A DNA stretch of 64,000 bases from Bacilli bacterium (GCA_900767825.1 CAAGAN010000037.1:14005-78004), one strand, 5' to 3'. Positions 8,284 to 17,744 are shown, counted from the stretch's first letter. Numbers and translations are program-made. Notes: generated from the sequence alone by a model not told the origin.

Positions 8284-9290
8284 TGAAGAATACCCTTAAC
8301 CCCGAAATAAAGGAATATTACAAAGCACACAAAAAAATATATAACTCAATATATAGGGCGATAGAAAGATACGATAGAATCGTTATTTTCCGTCATATAA
8401 AACCAGATTTTGATGCAATGGGAACCCAAATGGGGCTATATACATTCATCAAAGATAATTTCCCAAACAAGGAAATCCATTTTGTTGGGGATAATCATGT
8501 AACCTTTACTCCAAGATTATTCCCTGTAACAGAAACATTGAATAATGAATGGTTCAAGGGTGGCAATTTCTTAGCCATCATTTGCGATGTCGGCGATCAT
8601 GAGCGTATTGCTGACCCTAGATATAAAAGTGCCAAATACAAAATCAAGATTGACCACCACCCATGCAAAAAAGAAATTGCTAGGGCATCTTTATTAGATA
8701 CTAGTTCCGCCAGTGCTTCCGAACTTGCTGCTGATATTTGTTTAAACTGGAAAAACAAGATAATGAGCAAAGAAGCTGCCAGGTATTTCTATATCGGTAT
8801 AGTTGGAGATTCAGGAAGATTTATGTATTCTTCCACTTCTACCCATACTTTTGCAGTCGCAGAAGAACTTATCAAGAAGGGAATTGATATACATTCGATA
8901 TATCTAGAGATGTATGAAAAGAATATAGATTCGCTTAGATCGCAAGCCTATGTTCTTTCTAATTTCAAAGTATCCACTCATGGAGTTGCCTATTATTTAC
9001 TTCCCTGCGATGTCCAAAATGACCTCAAGATTACTCCTGAACAAGGAAAAGAAAACGTCAACATGTTCTCAAATATTGCAGGAATCAATGCCTGGTGTTC
9101 GATTACTGAAGACCCAAATCCAAAAGATTATTGCTGGAGGATATCGATTAGGTCAAAAGAAAAGGATATTTCTGGAGTCGCCAATAAATATGAAGGTGGC
9201 GGACATGCCCAGGCTAGCGGGGCCAAGATAAAAGATCTTACCAAGCTAGATGAATTCATCGCTGATTTAGACGCTTTATTCATTGAATAA
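8283..9290 (+). CDS. nrnA: DHH phosphoesterase, NrnA-like oligoribonuclease/pAp phosphatase
   Basis: A 335-residue DHH/DHHA1 protein. The N-terminal motif RHIKPDFDAMG, the IDHHP signature and the C-terminal GGGHAQASG substrate-binding loop define the NrnA subfamily, cytoplasmic enzymes that degrade 2-5-nt RNAs and dephosphorylate pAp. In low-GC Gram-positives NrnA replaces Orn, and related enzymes also act on pApA from cyclic di-AMP turnover. The coding region follows ackA with a one-base overlap and ends in a strong terminator. A GdpP-type assignment is excluded because membrane, PAS and GGDEF domains are lacking. Confidence 0.9.
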   Translation: MKNTLNPEIKEYYKAHKKIYNSIYRAIERYDRIVIFRHIKPDFDAMGTQMGLYTFIKDNFPNKEIHFVGDNHVTFTPRLFPVTETLNNEWFKGGNFLAIICDVGDHERIADPRYKSAKYKIKIDHHPCKKEIARASLLDTSSASASELAADICLNWKNKIMSKEAARYFYIGIVGDSGRFMYSSTSTHTFAVAEELIKKGIDIHSIYLEMYEKNIDSLRSQAYVLSNFKVSTHGVAYYLLPCDVQNDLKITPEQGKENVNMFSNIAGINAWCSITEDPNPKDYCWRISIRSKEKDISGVANKYEGGGHAQASGAKIKDLTKLDEFIADLDALFIE

Positions 9291-9298
9291 GATAAATT

Positions 9299-9326
9299 AC
9301 GGCTTAGATAATCCTAAGTCGTTTTT
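9299..9326 (+). terminator. terminator of ackA-nrnA
   Basis: A 9-bp stem ACGGCTTAG/CTAAGTCGT (one G-U pair, 6-nt loop) is followed by a run of five T. Confidence 0.85.
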
Positions 9327-9465
9327 ATTTAGGGCTCTTTCAAAAAAACTATAAATAATATGTAAATTCCGTGCATTCGGTATTTTATAAAAAAAAGATT
9401 GTGCTAACATGTTTTTAGTTAGATTTAAGCCGATATTCTATATTGACATTTAGAAAGGACAATCT

Positions 9466-9641
9466 ATGAAAAAATCCACCTATTCTTCGTCTCTCTAGTA
9501 GCAATTGCCTGCTTTTTGATTTTAAGTGGCGCTATCGTACTTGCCAATGGTGCAATGTCAACATCTATTGCATTCTTTGTTTCTGGTGGCGTTGCTGGCT
9601 TAGCAGGATTAATTGGATTACTAGTCGGTCCAAAAGAATAA
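9466..9641 (+). pseudogene. 58-codon two-helix membrane protein gene with a one-base frameshift
   Basis: An ATG at 9466 has a good AGAAAGGA ribosome binding site, but its frame stops after ten codons. The frame one base away continues without stop from the start region to the TAA at 9639 and encodes two hydrophobic helices (LFFVSLVAIACFLIL... and IAFFVSGGVAGLAGLIGLLV). Adding one A to the six-A run after the ATG would join the two into a protein beginning MKKIHLFFVSLVAIA. So this is a recent frameshift, an assembly error in a homopolymer, or a site of transcriptional slippage. It is monocistronic, with a terminator at 9657. I do not recognise the family. Flanking DNA (9327-9440, 9690-9800) holds nothing else I can name. 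Confidence 0.6.
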
Positions 9642-9656
9642 ATAAAACGTTTAAGC

Positions 9657-9688
9657 AAAGATGGGCATTCGAAAGAGTGCCCATCTTT
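9657..9688 (+). terminator. terminator-like hairpin after the small membrane gene
   Basis: A perfect 11-bp stem AAAGATGGGCA/TGCCCATCTTT with a 10-nt loop is followed by a weak T-rich tract. The A-rich 5' flank means it could also act on the minus strand. Confidence 0.7.
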
Positions 9689-9808
9689 AATTATTTCCAA
9701 AGGTTATTGCAGTTTTTAAAAATCCGCATTCTCAACATCATTCTTCGGAAGATTTTTTATTTAGGGCTTTATTAACAAAGTGAGATTTTAATGCGCTTAG
9801 ATTAAGTC

Positions 9809-9814
9809 TATAAT
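9809..9814 (+). promoter_or_regulatory. -10 box of dnaE, nearly leaderless
   Basis: TATAAT lies 10 nt before the dnaE ATG, which leaves a 5' leader of only about 4 nt. The AAGAGGA sequence in the gap is too close to the ATG for normal ribosome binding. Confidence 0.45.
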
Positions 9815-9824
9815 TTAAGAGGAC

Positions 9825-12800
9825 ATGAATTACTTACCTTTGCATATATATTCAGGATATTCCTATCTAAAAAGCGCTCTTTCGATGGAGAAGCTTTTTG
9901 CAATGTATATAAAGAAGGGATATAGGTATGCTCCAATATGTGATTTTAATTCCATTAGCGGTTTTCCTGAATTAACTAATTATGCAAAGCAATATAACTT
10001 AATCCCAATATACGGGATGGAAAGTGTCGTTTCTTCTTATCACGTCTGCTTCTTTATTAAAAATGAGGTTGGATATAAGAACCTGCTTAGGATCATTTAT
10101 TTATCATCCAAGCAATCCTTAACCGGATTAGATATATCTTCATTAAGTGAAGGTTTAATCCTAATTATCGATGGATATAAAGGGAAGTTAAAAGAAAGCA
10201 TAATAAATAAAGATAGGAATCTATCTATTGATTTAGTTACTAATTTCTCTTCTTTTAAAGAAACTTATATAGGTATTCCTTATTTAAAAGATAATCCTAG
10301 TTACATCACTTCTTTAAGGGAATTTGCCTCTAAATACACTTATCTAAGCGTGGCTTTCCCTTTTGTTGCATATCCTAAAAGTAACGATGCGATTTCTTTG
10401 GAGATACTTTCTTCTATCGAAAATGGAAATAAATTAAAAGATAAAGAACTTCAAGGGGACCTATATTTCTTAGAAGATGAGATTTTATCGAGTTATTTTA
10501 ATGAAGATGAACTATTTAGCTGCAAGAAAATAGCAGAATCCACTTCTTTTTCTTTCTATCAAAAGCGTGGCAAACTTCCTCATTTTGAGAATGACTTGAA
10601 TCTAACTTCTAGTGAATACCTAGCTAAATTAGCATATGAAGGGTTATCTTCTAGAATTGGAAATATCTCCGAGCAATATAAATCTAGACTTGATTATGAA
10701 TTAAAAACAATTGATGAGATGGGATATTCTGATTATTTCCTTATCGTTAATGATTATTGTAAGAAGGCTAAAGAAAAAGGAATCCTAGTTGGTCCAGGAA
10801 GAGGATCTAGTGCAGGTTCGTTGGTATCTTTCTCTTTGGGGATAGTAAAAGCCGACCCGATTAAATATGGGTTATTGTTTGAAAGATTTTTAAATCCTAG
10901 CAGGGCTAGTATGCCTGATATTGATATGGACTTCGAAGATATTAGAAGAGAAGAAGTCATTTCCTATCTCAAAGAAAAATATGGGAATGATAAAGTTGCC
11001 CATATCCAGGTCATACAGACCCTGGGTCCAAAAGCAAGTTTGCATGATATTGGAAGAGTATATGATTTTGAGCCTAGGGAAATTGATTTAATCGCAAAGA
11101 CTATCAATAATTCAAAATGGTCATTAAGAGAGAATTACAAGAAAAACAATCAATTTAGGAATCTAGTTGATTCAGATAATTATTACTTATCCATAGTTTC
11201 TTTAGCATCCAAGATTGAAGGACTTCCCCGTCAAGAAGGCATCCATCCTTCTGGAGTTATCCTAAATGGGGAGCCTTTATATAATGATGTACCTATTAAA
11301 GATAATGACGGGGATGAACTTATTACATTTGAAGGAAGCCCATTAGAAAAGCAAGGCTTCCTTAAGATGGATTTATTAGGCATTAGGTATTTGACTACTA
11401 TCCATAATTGCCTTGATTTAATCAAGTCTAAAAGAGGGATTTCTATTAATTATGAAGATATCCCTTATGAAGATCCGAATGCGATTAAATTAGTTAGGGA
11501 AAATAAGACCGTTGGGATATTCCAGCTTGAAGGAAAGGGCATGAATAATGCAATTTCCATATTGGAGCCAACTTCTTTTGATGACATAGTCGCTCTTATT
11601 GCCTTATATAGGCCTGGTCCAATGGGATTTATCTCTACCTATGCAAAAAGAAAGAAAGGTATAGAGAGAACCTATTATATTAATAAGGAAGTAGAAGAAA
11701 TATTATCCCCTACTTATGGAATTATTGTCTATCAAGAGCAAATCATGCTTCTTGCAATGAAGATGGCTTCTTTTAGCCTTGGCGAGGCTGATTTATTTAG
11801 GCGTGCCATCTCTAAAAAAGACCAATTACAACTTAAATCACTTCAAGACAAATTCATCAATGGGTGCCTAAATTCAGGTTATAGCAAGGAAGTTGCCCTT
11901 AAGACATTCGAGCAAATTTATAAATTTGCTTCCTATGGATTTAATAAGTCCCATTCAGTTTCTTATGCCATACTTCTACTCCAGATGGCTTATCTAAAAT
12001 ATTATTACAAAGAAGAATTCTATAGTGCTTATCTTTCTACTCTTGCATTTAGCGATCCTAAATTCAAATCTGCCTATCTAGAGGCCAAAAGAATGGGGAT
12101 TAGTTTCCTTTCTCCCGATATAAACAAGGCGACTAATTATTTCTTGCCTCTAGAAGATAATAAGATAATGTTCCCTTTATCTAATCTAGGATTAGTAAGT
12201 TCTACTTCTTTATCTAGATTAGTAGTTCTCGAAAGGGAACAAAATGGACCTTATAAGAATCTATTTGATTTCGCCTGTAGGAATAAAGGACATGGGTTGA
12301 AACTAGATTCATTCCTAAAATATATCGATGCAGGGTGTTTCGATTCCTTCCCTTTAAATAGGCCTAGCAAGAGGTTAAATGCCCCAAATATCATTAATTA
12401 TGCCGACATGATGGTTGCTGAAGATGGGACTAGTTTGCTAGATTTAGATTTCCCTTATCCTGAATTAAAGTCCATTAGGGATGACAAAGTCAATGACCTT
12501 CTATACGAAAAAGAGGCTCTAGGAGTAATTTTGTCATCTTCATTGCTAGAAACTAAAAAAGAGATAATCGAAAAGGAAAAGGCGATTAACCTAGATGATA
12601 TAGATAATAAGAAGGAATTTGTTACAGTCGGTATAGTTTCTTTAGTCAAGGCAATCGTAACTAAAAAAGGTAGCAGGATGGCTTTCCTAAGTGTCTATAA
12701 CGGCACAACTTCAGTTGAATTCACCCTTTTCCCAAATGTCTATGATGTTGCTTATCCTATATTAAAAGAAGGTAACACCATATTGCTAAAAGGTCATAAA

Positions 12801-12851
12801 GATACATATAAAAGGAATAATTTCATCGCGGATGAGATAAGGAAGATATAA
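9825..12851 (+). CDS. dnaE: DNA polymerase III alpha subunit, DnaE type
   Basis: A 1008-residue C-family polymerase, short compared with about 1115 in B. subtilis. The catalytic aspartates lie in PDIDMDF (D365, D367, D369), preceded by GPGRGSSAGS and followed by RPGPMG; a C-terminal OB fold is visible from about residue 900. The N-terminal PHP domain has lost its metal ligands: the usual HxHS is HIYS and TDH is CDF, so it should have no PHP proofreading, as in Gram-positive DnaE. Such enzymes extend primers at the lagging strand while PolC does bulk synthesis; PolC is not in this window. It is followed after 2 nt by polA. Confidence 0.93.
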   Translation: MNYLPLHIYSGYSYLKSALSMEKLFAMYIKKGYRYAPICDFNSISGFPELTNYAKQYNLIPIYGMESVVSSYHVCFFIKNEVGYKNLLRIIYLSSKQSLTGLDISSLSEGLILIIDGYKGKLKESIINKDRNLSIDLVTNFSSFKETYIGIPYLKDNPSYITSLREFASKYTYLSVAFPFVAYPKSNDAISLEILSSIENGNKLKDKELQGDLYFLEDEILSSYFNEDELFSCKKIAESTSFSFYQKRGKLPHFENDLNLTSSEYLAKLAYEGLSSRIGNISEQYKSRLDYELKTIDEMGYSDYFLIVNDYCKKAKEKGILVGPGRGSSAGSLVSFSLGIVKADPIKYGLLFERFLNPSRASMPDIDMDFEDIRREEVISYLKEKYGNDKVAHIQVIQTLGPKASLHDIGRVYDFEPREIDLIAKTINNSKWSLRENYKKNNQFRNLVDSDNYYLSIVSLASKIEGLPRQEGIHPSGVILNGEPLYNDVPIKDNDGDELITFEGSPLEKQGFLKMDLLGIRYLTTIHNCLDLIKSKRGISINYEDIPYEDPNAIKLVRENKTVGIFQLEGKGMNNAISILEPTSFDDIVALIALYRPGPMGFISTYAKRKKGIERTYYINKEVEEILSPTYGIIVYQEQIMLLAMKMASFSLGEADLFRRAISKKDQLQLKSLQDKFINGCLNSGYSKEVALKTFEQIYKFASYGFNKSHSVSYAILLLQMAYLKYYYKEEFYSAYLSTLAFSDPKFKSAYLEAKRMGISFLSPDINKATNYFLPLEDNKIMFPLSNLGLVSSTSLSRLVVLEREQNGPYKNLFDFACRNKGHGLKLDSFLKYIDAGCFDSFPLNRPSKRLNAPNIINYADMMVAEDGTSLLDLDFPYPELKSIRDDKVNDLLYEKEALGVILSSSLLETKKEIIEKEKAINLDDIDNKKEFVTVGIVSLVKAIVTKKGSRMAFLSVYNGTTSVEFTLFPNVYDVAYPILKEGNTILLKGHKDTYKRNNFIADEIRKI

Positions 12852-12853
12852 AA

Positions 12854-15451
12854 ATGGATAAACTAATTGTAATCGACGGGAATTCTTTGTTATTCAGGGC
12901 TTTCTATGCGACTAGCTTTGCAGGTCCTGAATCCATAATGAGGACAAGTTTCAACCAACCTACCAACGCCATATTTGCATTTGGCAACATGATTTTGAAA
13001 ATACTAGCCAAATTAGGTAAAAACGATGGAATATTCGTTGGTTTTGACTGTGATTCCCAAACATTTAGGAAAGAAGAATTCGCCGATTATAAGGCCAATA
13101 GGAAACCTTGTCCAGAAGAATTAAAGACCCAGTTCCCTTTATCTAGGGATTTATTGTCTTCTTTATCTATTACCCATTTTGAATTGCATGGAGTCGAGGC
13201 TGATGATATTTGTGGTTCGGTTGCTAAAGAAGCTTCTAGAAAAGGGATAAAGGTAGATATATATACTTCCGATAGGGATTATCTCCAATTAATCGATAAA
13301 AATATTTCCATTAATCTCCCAGTTAAGGGATTATCCGAATTAAAGAATGTTAATGAAGATAATATATTCTCCGAATTTGGATTCTATCCTTTGCAAACTA
13401 TAACTTATAAAGGGCTTAGGGGTGATTCTAGCGATAACCTGCCTGGAATTGCAGGAATCGGAGATGTAACTGCTAAAAAATTAATCCAGGAATATAAGGA
13501 TTTTGATTCGATTATCCTTGCTGCAAAAGAAGGCAAGATCAAAGGCAAGATGGCTCAAAAGATAATAGATGGCGAGGCGATTGGAAGAGAATGCTTGAAA
13601 CTAGCTACTATCAAATTGGATGTCAATCTTCCATTTGATTTGGATTCGCTTCTATATAAAGGATATGAATATAGCAAGGCCAAAGCCTTTACTAGCAAAT
13701 ATGAATTAAAGCAACTAGAGGCTAAATTATCTACTTCTGATCTTAAAAAGGAAGAAAAGAAAGTCGATGTAATTGTTTTATCTAGCCTAGACAGCATTAC
13801 ATTTAAAGACGGATTCTCCTTCTATTTTGATATAGATGACGGGCCTTATTATAACCTTACTCCGCACGGGGTTGCCCTTTTTATGGACGATAAATCCTAT
13901 TATGTCCCATTCTCCTTAATTTTAGAAAATCCTAGATTCAAGGAAGCCCTCGAAAATAAAGATATATCAAAAGTTACATATGACTATAAGAAAGCAATTG
14001 TCATATTGAATAAATTTGACATTGGATTAAATGGAGATATATTCGATGCAATGCTATCTTCTTATGTATTGGATTCATCAATCTGCGCAGTCGAGGAATC
14101 TTGTTTTGAATATTATGGATTAAGCGTTGATCATGATGAAATTAGCCTTTTATCTAGCTTCAATAAGAATAGATGCACTTCTATTGCTAGGAATTCATAT
14201 CTAATAAAAGACAAGGCTTTATCGTTATTAAAAGATAATAACCAACTAGATTTATATAACAATATCGAGCTTCCTTTGGCTAGGATATTAGCCAAGATGG
14301 AAATAGAAGGTTTCCCTCTTTCTAAAGATGAATTGTCTTCCCTAGGAAAAGGATTCAAAGACAAATTAAAGGAAGAAGAAGAGATTTTGTTTAAATTAGC
14401 AGGCCATCCATTTAATCCTGCCTCTCCTAAACAAGTAAGTGCAATTCTATTTGATGAAATGAAGCTGGTCTCTCCAAAAGGAAAAGGCACATCTAGCGAT
14501 ATATTGAATTCTTTATTAGACAAAAGCGAATTCCCTAAGCACCTACTTGAATATAGGAAATATGCAAAATTATTAGGTACATATGTCGATGGATTTATCC
14601 CCCATATCCAAGAAGATGGGAAAGTACATACTATTTTTAACCAAGCCCTTACTACAACAGGCAGGTTATCTTCTTCTAACCCAAATTTGCAGAATATATC
14701 CGGAAAAGATGAAGATGGATTAAAAGTAAAAGCATGTTTCCATTATCCTTCCAATAAGATTATGGCCTTAGACTATTCGCAGGTCGAACTTAGGGTTCTA
14801 GCTTCTTTAGCTAATTCAAAAGACTACAAAGAAATATTCTCTTCTAATAGAGATATCCATAGCGAGACTGCTAGAAAAGTATTCGGATTAAGTAAGGATG
14901 AAGAAGTTCCACATGCTTTAAGAAAGAAGGCAAAGGCTGTCAATTTTGCAATTATATATGGGACTACTCCTTATGGATTAAGCGAGCAAATAGGTTGTTC
15001 TCCTGCCGAAGCTTCTTCCTTAATAAAAAGCTTCTATACCCATTATCCTGAAATAAGGACTTATCTATCTAGCATCATTGAAAATGCCGAAAAAAGCGGA
15101 TATGTCGAGACAATGTTTGGAAGAAGAAGATACCTTCCGGATTTGACTTCCCCTAATTTTGCAAAGCGCGAAGCAGCAAAGCGAGCTGCCTTAAATGCCC
15201 CAGTCCAAGGAAGTGCGGCCGATTTAATTAAAATCGCCATGATTAAAGTCGATGAATTTTTAACTAAGAATAATTACAAGAGCAAGATGGTTCTTCAGAT
15301 CCATGATGAACTTGATTTCCTTTTAGATAAAGATGAGGAAAGTTTCTTGCCAAACAAGATTAAAGAAATCATGGAAACTTGTGTGAATATGGATGTCAAA
15401 TTGGAAGCAAGTTGCTCATTTGGATCTAATTTTGCTTCAACAAAGGATTAA
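12854..15451 (+). CDS. polA: DNA polymerase I
   Basis: An 865-residue A-family polymerase for gap filling and RNA primer removal. The 5' nuclease domain occupies about 1-290 (SDRDYLQLI, GLRGDSSDNLPG and the helix-hairpin-helix GIAGIGDVTAKK). The middle 3'-5' exonuclease domain is degenerate: the first motif reads FDID where active enzymes have DxE, so proofreading is probably absent, as in Bacillus. Polymerase motifs A (DYSQVELR, about 640), B (RKKAKAVNFAIIYG) and C (IHDELD) are intact. Gene order dnaE-polA-mutM-coaE, with 2-3 nt spacers, indicates one repair/replication operon. Confidence 0.95.
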   Translation: MDKLIVIDGNSLLFRAFYATSFAGPESIMRTSFNQPTNAIFAFGNMILKILAKLGKNDGIFVGFDCDSQTFRKEEFADYKANRKPCPEELKTQFPLSRDLLSSLSITHFELHGVEADDICGSVAKEASRKGIKVDIYTSDRDYLQLIDKNISINLPVKGLSELKNVNEDNIFSEFGFYPLQTITYKGLRGDSSDNLPGIAGIGDVTAKKLIQEYKDFDSIILAAKEGKIKGKMAQKIIDGEAIGRECLKLATIKLDVNLPFDLDSLLYKGYEYSKAKAFTSKYELKQLEAKLSTSDLKKEEKKVDVIVLSSLDSITFKDGFSFYFDIDDGPYYNLTPHGVALFMDDKSYYVPFSLILENPRFKEALENKDISKVTYDYKKAIVILNKFDIGLNGDIFDAMLSSYVLDSSICAVEESCFEYYGLSVDHDEISLLSSFNKNRCTSIARNSYLIKDKALSLLKDNNQLDLYNNIELPLARILAKMEIEGFPLSKDELSSLGKGFKDKLKEEEEILFKLAGHPFNPASPKQVSAILFDEMKLVSPKGKGTSSDILNSLLDKSEFPKHLLEYRKYAKLLGTYVDGFIPHIQEDGKVHTIFNQALTTTGRLSSSNPNLQNISGKDEDGLKVKACFHYPSNKIMALDYSQVELRVLASLANSKDYKEIFSSNRDIHSETARKVFGLSKDEEVPHALRKKAKAVNFAIIYGTTPYGLSEQIGCSPAEASSLIKSFYTHYPEIRTYLSSIIENAEKSGYVETMFGRRRYLPDLTSPNFAKREAAKRAALNAPVQGSAADLIKIAMIKVDEFLTKNNYKSKMVLQIHDELDFLLDKDEESFLPNKIKEIMETCVNMDVKLEASCSFGSNFASTKD

Positions 15452-15454
15452 TAT

Positions 15455-16852
15455 ATGCCCGAATTACCAGAAGTAGAGACTTTTAGAAGAGTCTTAGAAA
15501 AAGATTTAGTGTCTAGGAAGATAAATAAGATTAATATTATCTATTCCAAGACAATCCAATCTGACCTAGTTGAATTTATAGATAAAGTAACTAGTTCTAA
15601 ATTTATTAATATTTCTAGAAAAGGCAAGTTTCTCTTATTCCATCTAGATAATTCTTTTTGTTTATTATCCCATCTAAGGATGGAAGGCAAATATTTTATC
15701 GAACCTCTAGATGAACCTAGAAAAAAGCACGATTTAGTCGAATTTATTTTAGATAACAAGACCAAACTAGTTTATAACGATGTCAGGAAATTTGGCTTTA
15801 TATCTTTATATAAAGAAGAAGATGTTTTAGTCACTCCTCCTTTATCTAATCTAGGTAAAGAGCCTTTTGAAATTAGTGAAGTTGAATTATTTGAAGGATT
15901 AAGCAAAAGAAAAGATGTAATAAAAGAAGCTTTGCTTGATCAGAATTTGATTTCAGGATTAGGGAATATTTATGATGATGAAGTTTTATTTGCATCTAGA
16001 ATACATCCAACTACCCCATCTAATAAAATTAGCGTGGAGCAATGTAAAGAAATCATTAAAAATTCAATATCAGTCTTAAACAAGGCGATTAATAACAAAG
16101 GCTCGACGATTAAAAGCTTCCATTTCAAGGAAAATGAATCTGGTTCAATGCAAGATTATTTGCTTTGCTATGGAAAAGAAGGAAAGAAATGCCCTAGATG
16201 CGGGTCTATTTTCCATAAGATTAGAGTTGCAGGAAGAGGGACTACATATTGTCCAACTTGCCAACAAAATAAATATAAACCTTATGTAATCGGGATAACT
16301 GGCCCAATACATGCAGGCAAATCTAGTGTTTCCGCTTACTTTAAATCCAAGGGCTTTGTTATTTTCGATGCAGATAAGCAAATTAAAGAAATGTATCTAG
16401 AAAAGCCTATTATTGAAGAAATGGTCAAGATGTTTGGTTCTTCAATACTTAAGGATAATAACATCGATAAGAAGGAATTGTCTTCTTTACTCCTAATTGA
16501 ATCTAACAAAAAGAAATTAATGGATTATCTTTATCCTATATTATTTAAAAGGGCTGAGGAATTCATAGATAATGCGAAAGGGAATGTCATTTTAGATGTA
16601 CCACTTCTATATAAATCCAATCTAGATAACCTGACTGATTATGTCATTTATATAGATGCCCCAGTTGAAATTAGGGAAGAAAGAATATTAAAAGAAAATA
16701 GAGATGCCTCTACTTTTTTAAAAATAAATGCCAGTTACCCTGCTTCTATTTCAAAAAAGAAGGCATCTATATATATAAATAATGATGCCTCCATTGCTGA
16801 TTTATACAATAAATTAGATAAAATCAATATTCCAAACGGATATAAATATTAA
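15455..16852 (+). CDS. mutM-coaE: fused formamidopyrimidine-DNA glycosylase and dephospho-CoA kinase
   Basis: A single 465-codon frame carries two complete enzymes. Residues 1-272 are MutM/Fpg: MPELPEVET with catalytic Pro2 and Glu3, the helix-two-turn-helix, and a C-terminal zinc finger with Cys246, Cys249, Cys266 and Cys269. Immediately after the finger, residues 277-465 are CoaE: P-loop GPIHAGKS (283-290), DADK motif and a C-terminal lid. MutM removes 8-oxoguanine; CoaE performs the last step of CoA synthesis. The two genes are neighbours in many Bacillota, so the fusion probably arose by losing the intervening stop. No Met, ribosome binding site or frameshift lies at the junction. The stop TAA overlaps the dnaI stop on the other strand. 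Confidence 0.93.
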   Translation: MPELPEVETFRRVLEKDLVSRKINKINIIYSKTIQSDLVEFIDKVTSSKFINISRKGKFLLFHLDNSFCLLSHLRMEGKYFIEPLDEPRKKHDLVEFILDNKTKLVYNDVRKFGFISLYKEEDVLVTPPLSNLGKEPFEISEVELFEGLSKRKDVIKEALLDQNLISGLGNIYDDEVLFASRIHPTTPSNKISVEQCKEIIKNSISVLNKAINNKGSTIKSFHFKENESGSMQDYLLCYGKEGKKCPRCGSIFHKIRVAGRGTTYCPTCQQNKYKPYVIGITGPIHAGKSSVSAYFKSKGFVIFDADKQIKEMYLEKPIIEEMVKMFGSSILKDNNIDKKELSSLLLIESNKKKLMDYLYPILFKRAEEFIDNAKGNVILDVPLLYKSNLDNLTDYVIYIDAPVEIREERILKENRDASTFLKINASYPASISKKKASIYINNDASIADLYNKLDKINIPNGYKY

Positions 16853-17742
16853 TATAGATTCAAAGTAGTAGATATATCAAAACCATTCCCGCAGTTACGT
16901 GTCAATATATCTTTTAGTTGCCTTGCATATATTGGGCCAATCTTATCTTTGTATAAAGATTCAATTTCCCTAATTGAAAAACTAGATCCAAAGAAAGTAC
17001 GTAATCCCTGCTTATTTCTATAATCTAATAAAGGCAATAGATAGGTCGAGAAAGTATATTCGGTTTTGTATTCATTTCCAAAATCATCAATGACAAGCAA
17101 AGGAGCATTCTTGATTTTATCAAAATAAATATCGAAATCTTCCTTATTTGAATATGATAGATTCTTGAATTTTTCTAGTAAAGATTGACAAGAAACATAG
17201 GCACATCCTGGATGAGACTTGGCAAAATAAACGGCAAAAGTTGCTAAAATATATGATTTTCCAGACCTAGTCGAACCATATAGATAAATCCAAGAAGAGT
17301 TCTTTTCCTTAACTGAATCCCCAATCGCCTTATAGGCTTCTCCCCTAACAATGCTCGTATCAATGGATTTAACTTTATTATCTAGATAGGTATCAGGGAA
17401 AGAATAAGCAAAGAACATCTTCTTCTTTTCTTCTAGTTTAAGCATTTCCTTGCAAGGAGAAAAAGAAGGCACGACTAGAGCTTCTCTTTTTTCTAAATTC
17501 ATCTTTAGATATGGGTTATTTTTCTTGCATTTATCTAGCCCAGGGCAATGTAGGCAATAATTAACATCTTCCTGATAAGTTAATAAAATAGCTAAATTCG
17601 CCTTAACTTCCTTCGCGGTTAAGCCAAGCTTAGAAGATATCGTCTCATAGACAATAGGATCATTTTTAAGTCCTTCGATTGATTCCTTATATAAAGAATC
17701 TATGTTCCCAAGTTTAATCGAACTCAAATTTAATTTTTCCAT
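16849..17742 (-). CDS. dnaI: helicase loader DnaI
   Basis: A 297-residue AAA+ primosomal protein that loads the replicative helicase DnaC/DnaB. An N-terminal zinc-binding region (YCLHCPGLDKC, about residues 55-65) precedes the ATPase domain with P-loop GSTRSGKS and Walker B LLVIDDFGNE. An upstream TTG at 17748 is in frame, but the ATG at 17742, 2 nt after the dnaB stop, is the more likely start; neither has a ribosome binding site, so translation is probably coupled to dnaB. The 3' end overlaps the convergent mutM-coaE gene by four bases. Confidence 0.93.
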   Translation of the reverse strand: MEKLNLSSIKLGNIDSLYKESIEGLKNDPIVYETISSKLGLTAKEVKANLAILLTYQEDVNYCLHCPGLDKCKKNNPYLKMNLEKREALVVPSFSPCKEMLKLEEKKKMFFAYSFPDTYLDNKVKSIDTSIVRGEAYKAIGDSVKEKNSSWIYLYGSTRSGKSYILATFAVYFAKSHPGCAYVSCQSLLEKFKNLSYSNKEDFDIYFDKIKNAPLLVIDDFGNEYKTEYTFSTYLLPLLDYRNKQGLRTFFGSSFSIREIESLYKDKIGPIYARQLKDILTRNCGNGFDISTTLNLY

Positions 17743-17744
17743 AA

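Noticed and set aside
9464..9700. 78-codon minus-strand frame
   Set aside because: It is the complement of the frameshifted membrane gene and its terminator hairpin, has no ribosome binding site, and its translation is not protein-like.
9322..9768. 15-bp direct repeat TTTTTATTTAGGGCT at 9322 and 9754 flanking the small membrane gene, considered as target duplication of an insertion
   Set aside because: There is no transposase or inverted repeat inside, and the shared bases are mainly terminator T-tract plus a few bases.
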